This document shows positions 58,104 through 64,000 of a stretch of 64,000 bases of DNA, in pieces. Source of the stretch: Rhizophagus irregularis (taxonomy: Eukaryota > Glomeromycota > Glomeromycetes > Glomerales > Glomeraceae); contig NC_089444.1 in NCBI RefSeq assembly GCF_026210795.1, positions 3,338,501 through 3,402,500 on the forward strand, given 5' to 3'. The translations under genes were made by a program, and so were the position numbers. How positions within the stretch are numbered: the first letter of the stretch is position 1; every line of letters begins with the position of its first letter. The notes below the pieces were generated by a model that ran no database searches, was not told where the DNA came from, and saw only the letters and a program-made list of their open reading frames with translations.

Positions 58104-58703
58104 TTATTTTTCCAATAGCTTTTCAACTCGTTTATATACTTTTTTCCAACTTCTGTCATCGTTTTTAATTTTAATTCTCTTATATTTCCCTTTATTCTCA
58201 TAAATATTCTGATGCTCTTTAAACATTTTCACCATATCCATATATTCCTCTTCGTTCAATGTTTCATATGATGTTTTATGCCTTTCATTACTTTTCTTAG
58301 TTTCTCTTCCAATATAATTATTCCAACATTCTTTATTCTCTAAGAAAATTATTACCGCATTATCTATGATATCTTTATATTTAAATATCTCTTTCTCCAT
58401 TTTATGATTCCCATATGGAGTAATATATCCTCTGTCAAAACTTTTGGTCTTTTGATAAAAGTATTCGCAATATGGTGACTTGTCTAATATTATAATATCT
58501 TCATCTGTAAATTCAACTATTCTCCTGTTAATTTCTTCCACAACTTGTTTTCTAAATAACCATTCATATTCTTTTGAAGGTTCTTTGAATCTGCTATCAT
58601 CATTTCTTCTTCTCTTAAACTTATTAAATATTATCTTTAAATCATCTTTTTCTTCTAATCGTTTGATCATATTTTCTACTACAGTAGACTTTCCTGTACC
58701 ATC
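58104..58703 (-). CDS. P-loop nucleotide-kinase-like domain of the Ty3 Pol (thymidylate-kinase-like)
   Basis: About 200 codons. The P-loop reads GPDGTGKST across the site where a foldback is inserted: VVIVDGPD lies on one side (end of the RT-RNase H frame) and DGTGKSTVVENMIKRL on the other. Around residue 75-90 of this part, IIILDKSPYCEYFYQ resembles the DR-x-x-S-x-x-YQ motif of thymidylate kinases. The segment before it (LFRKQVVEEINRRI) resembles the helix that holds the nucleotide-binding Arg in that family. The later region (DNAVIIFLE) resembles the core strand after which the lid follows. The role would be phosphorylation of a nucleoside or nucleoside monophosphate, perhaps to supply dNTPs for reverse transcription; this is inference. 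It lies between RNase H and integrase. Confidence 0.7.
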   Translation of the reverse strand, partial: DGTGKSTVVENMIKRLEEKDDLKIIFNKFKRRRNDDSRFKEPSKEYEWLFRKQVVEEINRRIVEFTDEDIIILDKSPYCEYFYQKTKSFDRGYITPYGNHKMEKEIFKYKDIIDNAVIIFLENKECWNNYIGRETKKSNERHKTSYETLNEEEYMDMVKMFKEHQNIYENKGKYKRIKIKNDDRSWKKVYKRVEKLLEK

Positions 58704-58704
58704 T

Positions 58705-59055
58705 ACAGGTCGAAATTAGTTAAATAGGGTATCAATAGGTTATCAATCGGCTATCAATAGGCTACCCTATTGGTAGCCTATTGAACTTGTGCCATAATCC
58801 GTCACCAATCAAGCAGGCTGATTGATAACCTATTGATAACCTATTAATACCTTATTGATAACCAATTTGATAAAAATACCAATAGGATACTAATAGGTTA
58901 TCAATAAGTTATTAATTGGCTAACAATCAGCCTGCCCGATTGGTGATGGATTATGGCGCAAGTTCAATAGGCTACCAATAGGGTAGCCTATTGATAGCCG
59001 ATTGATAACCTATTGATAACCTATTGATACCCTATTTAACTAATTTCGACCTGTG
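58705..59055. mobile_element. Foldback element inserted in the kinase-like domain
   Basis: Nearly complete palindrome with ends ACAGGTCGAAATTAG and CTAATTTCGACCTGT, and ATCT duplicated on both sides (58701-58704 and 59056-59059). The arms contain TATCAATAGGTTATCAA words and a GTCACCAATCA core shared with the element at 55620. The Pol frame is continuous on the two sides apart from the insert and duplication. Confidence 0.85.
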
Positions 59056-60474
59056 ATCTGGTCCATCTACGATAACAACTTGTGGTTTATTCTTGCTTCC
59101 TAGTTTCCTTAATAATTCTTTCTCCGTTTTATCCTCTAAATTCAGAAGTATTGCTTCTTTGTTGGTAAAATATTTAACATCGTCCCATTTTCCTTTAAAT
59201 CTTTTAGCTTCATACCATTTATTTTCAAATTTAATATATTTCAGCTTTTTCTCTTTATTATGCTCCATTTTCATTATTTCTTGATCTGAGCTACCAACGT
59301 CCCTTTTTATAACCTTTTCCTCAAATTTTAATCTTGATAATGCATCTGCATTTTTATTTTCTTTACCACTTCTATGTATTACTTCAAAATCATACTGTTG
59401 TAACTCTATTACCCATCTCGCTCTTCTTCCTGTAGGTACTTTAGCATTCATTAATCCTTTTAGTGCAGAATGATCTGTTATAACTGTAAATTTTCTTCCT
59501 GCTAAGAACTTATGGAAATGTTTAATTCCCCAGAATATTGCTAAACACTCTAATTCTGTTATTGCATAATTCTTTTCTGCTCCAACTAAACTTCTACTAA
59601 CATAAGCTATAACAAATTCTTTATTTTCCTCATTTTTCTGAGATAATACTGCTCCTAATCCTTCTCCTGATGCGTCTGTTATTAATATAAACTCCTTTTC
59701 AAAATTTGGGTAGTCCAATACTGGTTTCTCCATTAATCTTATTTTCAATTCTTCAAATGCTTCTTGTTGTCTCTCTGTCCATTCAAATGGTATATCCTTC
59801 TTAACTAAGTGATATAAAGGTTTTGCTATTCTTGCAAAATTCTTTATAAATCTCCTATAATATGAACACAATCCTAAAAATGATCTCACTTGCGTAACAG
59901 TTTCTGGTATCTTTATTTCTTTAATCTTCTCCACTTTCTTTACATCTGGTTTTAAACCATCCCTTCCAACTATATGTCCTAAAAATTCTATATTTCGCTC
60001 GCCAAACCTACATTTCTTTAACTTTACAATCAGATTATTTTCTCTTAATTTACTCAACACTTTATCAATATGTTCCACATGTTCTTCAAAATTTTTCGAA
60101 TAAATCATTATATCATCTAAATATACTATTACGAATTCTCCAATATATTCTTTCAATATTTCATCCATTAATCTCTGAAATGTTCCTGGTGCATTCTTCA
60201 AACCGAATGGCATGACATTATATTCAAATAACCCTTGCGAACATATAAATGCTGTCTTTTCTCTATCCTCTTCTGCCATTTCTACTTGATGATGATATCC
60301 TGCTGCCAGATCTAAACTTGTAAACCATCTCGCCATCCTATATTTTTCTAATAATTCATCTATTCTCGGTAATGGGTATGCATCTGATTTAGTTACATTA
60401 TTCAATTTCCTGTAATCAATGCAAAATCTATAATTTCCTGTTTTCTTTCCTGCCAATGTTACTGGAGATGCCCA
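59032..60474 (-). CDS. Ty3 reverse transcriptase (main part) and RNase H
   Basis: About 480 codons from the insertion junction to the stop inside the foldback. RT: CIDYRKLN, SLDLAAGYHHQ with the first catalytic Asp, MPFGLKNAP and YLDDIMIYS with the Asp pair. RNase H: ITDASGEGLGAVLSQ (first Asp), ELECLAI (Glu) and TDHSALKGL (Asp), ending with NADALSR. The domain copies the RNA genome into DNA. The last codons read VVIVDGPD and then run into the foldback; they belong to the P-loop of the next domain. The first residues (WASPVTLAGKK) follow directly on the SPWA end of the frame at 62903. Confidence 0.93.
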   Translation of the reverse strand, partial: WASPVTLAGKKTGNYRFCIDYRKLNNVTKSDAYPLPRIDELLEKYRMARWFTSLDLAAGYHHQVEMAEEDREKTAFICSQGLFEYNVMPFGLKNAPGTFQRLMDEILKEYIGEFVIVYLDDIMIYSKNFEEHVEHIDKVLSKLRENNLIVKLKKCRFGERNIEFLGHIVGRDGLKPDVKKVEKIKEIKIPETVTQVRSFLGLCSYYRRFIKNFARIAKPLYHLVKKDIPFEWTERQQEAFEELKIRLMEKPVLDYPNFEKEFILITDASGEGLGAVLSQKNEENKEFVIAYVSRSLVGAEKNYAITELECLAIFWGIKHFHKFLAGRKFTVITDHSALKGLMNAKVPTGRRARWVIELQQYDFEVIHRSGKENKNADALSRLKFEEKVIKRDVGSSDQEIMKMEHNKEKKLKYIKFENKWYEAKRFKGKWDDVKYFTNKEAILLNLEDKTEKELLRKLGSKNKPQVVIVDGPDHRSKLVK

Positions 60475-60900
60475 TGTAGAGGTGCGCTCCAGATGAATCT
60501 GGTCAATCCGTCATCTGGATGATCACGTGACAGATCAATCCGGATTAAAAAAATCGGATCATCGGATTATCCGCGGATTGACCGGATTGATTATAATTCC
60601 GGCCGGAATTAAGTAATCGGCATGGAATTATCCTTTTTAGGGTATGGGTAACGTTACACAAATACAAAAAGGCAATTTTGTTTCCCAGCAAAAATGAAAT
60701 TTTGGATTTCACAAGAATCCTAAAAAGGAAATTTCTCGCCGATCATTTAATTTCAGCCGGAATTTATGATTAGGTATTTAACTGTTGTCACGTGATGCAC
60801 GGGTATGTTGATCATTTCCAATTTTGGCGATACCTGTTCCACAAAAAACCAGTTTTTCTAAATTTAGTTTCTGGTCGTGTAACATAAAATTTCCTAAAAA

Positions 60901-61322
60901 GGGGGCCGTTAAAGCGGGTAGAATCACGTGATTTAAAATTATTATGATTTGATAAATTTTTTATAAACTAAAATTAAAGTGAACTTGAAAATCATTAAAT
61001 AAGTGTATTTCAGCCTGCTCCACAAGTTTACTTAGGGAGAAAAAGTGGAAAAAGAACAATGTTTTTGACTTTACATATGAGCAAACGAATTTTGCTGATC
61101 ATACCCAAAAAAAGATAGATCAATTTTAACGAAATTGAAAAAGTTGAATAAATCGAAAACGGTGTTCTAAACCTCATTTTGTGCTCTAAATAAACTTGCA
61201 GAACAGGTCAAAATGCATTTAGTATATGTTTATTTGGAAGGTTTTATATATAATAAAGAGTTTTATTTAAAAAAAAGAAAAATTTCGAAAGTCACGTGAT
61301 TCTACCCTGCTTTAACGGTCCC
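60901..61322. mobile_element. Non-autonomous element C nested in element A
   Basis: Ends GGGGGCCGTTAAAGCGGGTA and its complement TACCCTGCTTTAACGGTCCC, each followed inward by GAATCACGTGA or its complement. The 8-bp word CCTAAAAA flanks both sides (60893-60900 and 61323-61330). No coding capacity. Confidence 0.85.
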
Positions 61323-61478
61323 CCTAAAAAGGAAATTTTTTTGTCTATCCCGTATAGGATTGATCGGATATCCGGTCATCCATCCGGTCTATTTGACGGA
61401 TTCATCTGATCAATCCGAATCCGCCTATTATACGGATTAATCCTAAGATGACCGGATTGACCAGATTCGGAGCCTACC

Positions 61479-62893
61479 AGGACCCCGAATAATACTAATA
61501 TAACTCACAAATGATCGGCATGCATTTACTATTAACTCTACGCAACTTTTTTTTCATAGTAACGCTACGCAAATCCAAATCTTAGTTCAAAAAAATTTTT
61601 GTTACTAATATAATTCATTTCACATTTTTTCTATTAAAATATTAATAAAATCATGCCAACCTCACCATTTTATATTAAAATAGTGTGTTTCGCACTTTTT
61701 TCTATTAAAATATTAATAAAATGGTGCGAAAATCACCATTTATTTGTTAAAATGGTGCGTTTCACACTTTTTCTATTAAAATATTAATAATATCATGCGA
61801 AACTCACCATTTATTTGTTAAAATAGTGCGTTTCGCACTTTTTTATAATAAAATATTAATAAAATGGTGCGAAACTCTCCATTTATTTGTCAAAATGGTG
61901 CGTTTCGCACTTTTTTATATTAAAATATTAATAAAATGGTGCGAAACTCTCCATTTATTTGTCAAAATGGTACGTTTCGCACTTTTTTATATTAAAATAT
62001 TAATAAAATGGTGCGAAACTCTCCATTTATTTGTCAAAATGGTGCGTTTCGCACTTTTTTATAATAAAATATTAATAAAATGGTGCGAAACTCTCCATTT
62101 ATTTGTCAAAATGGTGCGTTTCGCACTTTTTTATATTAAAATATTAATAAAATGGTGCGAAACTCTCCATTTTTTTGTTAAAATGGTGCGTTTCGCACTT
62201 TTTTATATTAAAATATTAATAAAATGGTGCGAAACTCTCCATTTTTTTGTTAAAATGGTGCGTTTCGCACTTTTTTATATTAAAATATTAATAAAATGTG
62301 CGAAACTCCCGATTTTTTTGTTAAAATGGTGTGTTTCGCACTTTTCTATTAAATTATTAATAAAATGGTGCGTTTCGCACTTTTTCCATTAAAATATTAA
62401 TAAAATGGTACGTTTCGCACTTTTTTATATTAAAATATTAATTAAATGGTGCGAAACTCACCAATTATTTATTAAAATTGTGCGTTTTGCACTTTTTTCT
62501 ATTAAAATGTTAATAAAATGGTGCGAAATTCACCATTTTTTGTTAAAGTAGTGCATTTCGCACTTTTTTTTTATTAAAAAATATTAAAATAATGCGAAAT
62601 GCATTACTTTTTGTTACTATATACAATTAATTACCAAAATCCGTAATATTGCAAATTTCATAAATATATTACGGACCCATCCTTAATGGTTTTGCGCAAC
62701 TTAATTTTTATCAATATTATACAATTGATCAACATATAATGCAATATATTTATAAACTCTACGCAAACGTGATATGTGAGTTATCCCAAAATTGACCGAT
62801 CTACGCAAACTCAATTTATGGGTTTAAAAAGTAATTTCATATAAACTCTACGCAAACCCGTTTGTGAGTTATATCAGTATTATTCGGGGTCCT
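61479..62893. mobile_element. Non-autonomous element B nested in element A
   Basis: Ends AGGACCCCGAATAATACT with inverted partners over about 35 bases (then AATATAACTCACAAA, one mismatch). A perfect 8-bp target duplication, AGCCTACC, lies at 61471-61478 and 62894-62901. The interior is mostly a 72-bp tandem array. It shares the AGGACCC start with the MITE at 29981-30212. Confidence 0.9.
61615..62610. repeat. 72-bp tandem repeat array inside element B
   Basis: About 13 units of AAAATGGTGCG, TTTCGCACTTTTT, ATTAAAATATTAATAA, each carrying the inverted pair GTGCGTTTCGCAC and GTGCGAAAC. Because 72 is divisible by three, one frame (61826-62392) stays open through the array; it is not a gene. Confidence 0.85.
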
Positions 62894-62902
62894 AGCCTAC
62901 CT

Positions 62903-63187
62903 CTATGCCCATGGACTCCATGATTTTCTAATTTTTCCCATTTTTAATAACTGTTCAATTTCTTTCTTTATAAACTTTCCTTTTTCTTCAGTCTCCTTAT
63001 ATCTTTTCTGTGCTATTGGTTCCTGACCTTTCCTAATTTCAATTTTATGTTTGACGGTATTTACTTTTCCCAACTTTTCTTCATCATATTCAAATATTTC
63101 TTTGTAACTTTTAATTATCTTTATTATATCATCTTTTCTTTTACCTGTTACTTCTCCCAAATTTATCTTTTTATCAAACTTTTCCAT
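62903..63187 (-). CDS. Ty3 reverse transcriptase, N-terminal part
   Basis: 94 codons. The segment IIKSYKEIFEYDEEKLGKVN, then HKIEIRKGQEPIAQKRY, leads to a final SPWA, the standard lead-in of Ty3 RT (the KIRxSxSPWASPV site). It is cut at SPWA by element A; the other side starts WASPVTLAGKK in the same frame once insert and duplication are discounted. Starts at ATG 63187, 117 bases after the protease stop and in the same frame as protease. Confidence 0.9.
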   Translation of the reverse strand: MEKFDKKINLGEVTGKRKDDIIKIIKSYKEIFEYDEEKLGKVNTVKHKIEIRKGQEPIAQKRYKETEEKGKFIKKEIEQLLKMGKIRKSWSPWA

Positions 63188-63304
63188 TTAATTTCATTTT
63201 CACCATTTTCATTTATCATTTTAAAATTTATTTATTGTTTTATTTCTTATTATTATCTTAACAATTTTACATTTTTGGAACAATTTTAACCCTTTTTATA
63301 TAAT

Positions 63305-63931
63305 TTAATCTTCATTTTCACTAGATATTTCACTATCATCAGATGAACTTTCTTCACTTGAACTCTCATTATCCTTCTGAAACTCATTTTCTCCTACTAC
63401 TTCCTTATTTTCTCTCATTACTTCTTTTATTGTATATAGTCCCTTTCCCTCTTCTTGTTCATAATCAGATTCTTCTGATTCACTTTCATAGTCGGATTCT
63501 TCTGACTCTTCTATTTGTTTAATATACCACACAGGTATATCTATTATTTCTTCATCATTTTCTAATTCTAATATCCTTTCTTTATAGTTAATATTTGCGT
63601 TCCATTTATCTAATAAGTCATTTCCTATAATCATTTCTTTTTGCTTTGAATCTATTACATCTAATGTTACTGGTAATACTAATTCTTTATAAACTTTTAT
63701 TTCTGTATTCACTTTTCCTAATGAAGCAATCTTTCCTCCATCTGCTAATGTACACGTAATATTACTTTTTCCTTTTATTGGTATATCTAACTCTTTTCTT
63801 AATTTCTCTGTTATTACACTTATTGCTGCTCCTGAATCTATTACAACTTCGATTTCCTTATCATTTATTATAAACTGCGTTTTCATTGCCGTCATAACTT
63901 CTTTTTCTCCAATTATTTCGGTCTTTTTCAC
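63305..63931 (-). CDS. Ty3 aspartic protease
   Basis: About 208 codons. Catalytic DSGAAIS at about residue 32-38, the IIGNDLL motif near 100, and a retropepsin-like beta-strand pattern (ITCTLADGG). The C-terminal third is a Ser/Glu/Asp-rich acidic tail (SEESDYESESEESDY). It matures the polyprotein. The frame is open back to an in-frame TGA at 63944-63946 and the first codon listed is GTG, so translation must come from read-through of upstream Gag, from reinitiation, or from an ATG inside (MTAMK, residue 13). Confidence 0.9.
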   Translation of the reverse strand: MKKTEIIGEKEVMTAMKTQFIINDKEIEVVIDSGAAISVITEKLRKELDIPIKGKSNITCTLADGGKIASLGKVNTEIKVYKELVLPVTLDVIDSKQKEMIIGNDLLDKWNANINYKERILELENDEEIIDIPVWYIKQIEESEESDYESESEESDYEQEEGKGLYTIKEVMRENKEVVGENEFQKDNESSSEESSSDDSEISSENED

Positions 63932-63943
63932 CTCCGAGTGTAG

Positions 63944-64000
63944 TCACTCTGTTTTATCTCCTTTCTTATCATTTTCTTTATCATTCTTCCTTGTTGTTCC
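63944..64000 (-). CDS. End of the presumed Ty3 Gag, stop codon in TGA-CTA context
   Basis: The last 18 codons before the TGA read GTTRKNDKENDKKGDKTE, a Lys-rich tail, in the same frame as protease. The stop is followed by CTA. The rest of the frame lies outside the window, so its identity as Gag is inferred from position. Confidence 0.5.
   Translation of the reverse strand, partial: GTTRKNDKENDKKGDKTE

Larger units (their letters stand above)
60477..62905. mobile_element. hAT-like non-autonomous element A, inserted in Ty3 RT
   Basis: Ends TAGAGGTGCGCTCC and GGAGCCTACCTCTA, with longer imperfect inverted repeats (AATCTGGTCAATCCG on both arms). A perfect 8-bp target duplication, TGCCCATG, lies at 60469-60476 and 62906-62913. 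It has no transposase of its own. It is itself the target of elements B (61479-62893) and C (60901-61322); without them it is under 0.6 kb. Confidence 0.9.
56049..64000 (-). mobile_element. Ty3-type LTR retrotransposon (3' part; 5' part beyond the window)
   Basis: On the minus strand the order is end of presumed Gag, protease (63305-63931), reverse transcriptase start (62903-63187), an inserted block (60477-62905), RT and RNase H (59032-60474), an inserted foldback (58705-59055), a P-loop kinase-like domain (58104-58703), a 50-codon frame, integrase (56775-57962), polypurine tract and 3' LTR (56049-56744). The order RT-RH-IN is that of Ty3 elements. The two insertions split Pol, so this copy is dead. 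Without them about 5.2 kb of element is visible. Confidence 0.93.

Noticed and set aside
61826-62392. 188-codon frame with 24-residue repeats (RFALFYIKILIKWCETLH)
   Set aside because: It is the translation of a 72-bp tandem repeat inside a transposon. It stays open only because the period is divisible by three.
1-64000. tRNA, rRNA and spliceosomal RNA genes
   Set aside because: Looked for B-box words (GGTTCGA), acceptor-stem pairing and known snRNA starts on both strands; only weak B-box-like words were found, none with a cloverleaf.

Overview
The window reads as nuclear DNA of an arbuscular mycorrhizal fungus (Glomeromycotina), most likely Rhizophagus or a close relative. The reasons are the extreme AT richness, long gene-poor spacers, short AT-rich introns, and nested retroelements and DNA transposons. 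The strongest reason is the protein kinases with the WIPY-x-QF lead-in, an HHDLHPGN catalytic loop and a CxxC-x11-CxxC element before the kinase core, a type strongly expanded in these fungi. The species call is inference from these features.

Layout. 1-8.1 kb is nearly empty: one 33-bp-TIR element, one small acidic ORF, one MITE remnant and a polypurine tract. 8.1-9.4 kb (minus) holds a six-span membrane protein whose coiled-coil tail is split off by a one-base shift in an A-run. 11.2-12.8 kb holds degraded minus-strand exon fragments. 17.7-28.1 kb is duplication copy A: an intact intronless arrestin-like gene and, 3 kb downstream, an 11-exon kinase gene. 31.3-35.4 kb is copy B: an arrestin pseudogene with a probable solo LTR upstream. 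35.4-50.4 kb is copy C: the arrestin promoter, a gap filled by a 5'-truncated LINE and MITEs, the arrestin 3' end, then a second kinase array of 14 exons with five broken exons. 53.1-55.6 kb is a kinase remnant next to a decayed FLYWCH/MULE transposon. 55.6-64 kb is a foldback element interrupted by a minus-strand Ty3 retrotransposon, itself holding at least four further insertions.

The most interesting system is the pair of kinase genes. Each has one shared C-lobe exon at the 3' end, preceded by a tandem array of interchangeable exons. Array 1 has 9 internal cassettes and array 2 has 12. Every cassette starts with beta4-beta5 of the N-lobe and ends just after the alphaC glutamate, and all introns are phase 0. 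Any cassette could therefore be spliced to any later cassette, or to the catalytic exon, without a frame change. This gives either a bead-string of degenerate N-lobes or a cassette system with swappable N-lobes.

A second unusual feature is a P-loop, thymidylate-kinase-like domain between RNase H and integrase in the Ty3 Pol region. A TGA-CTA stop context also lies at the presumed Gag/protease junction.
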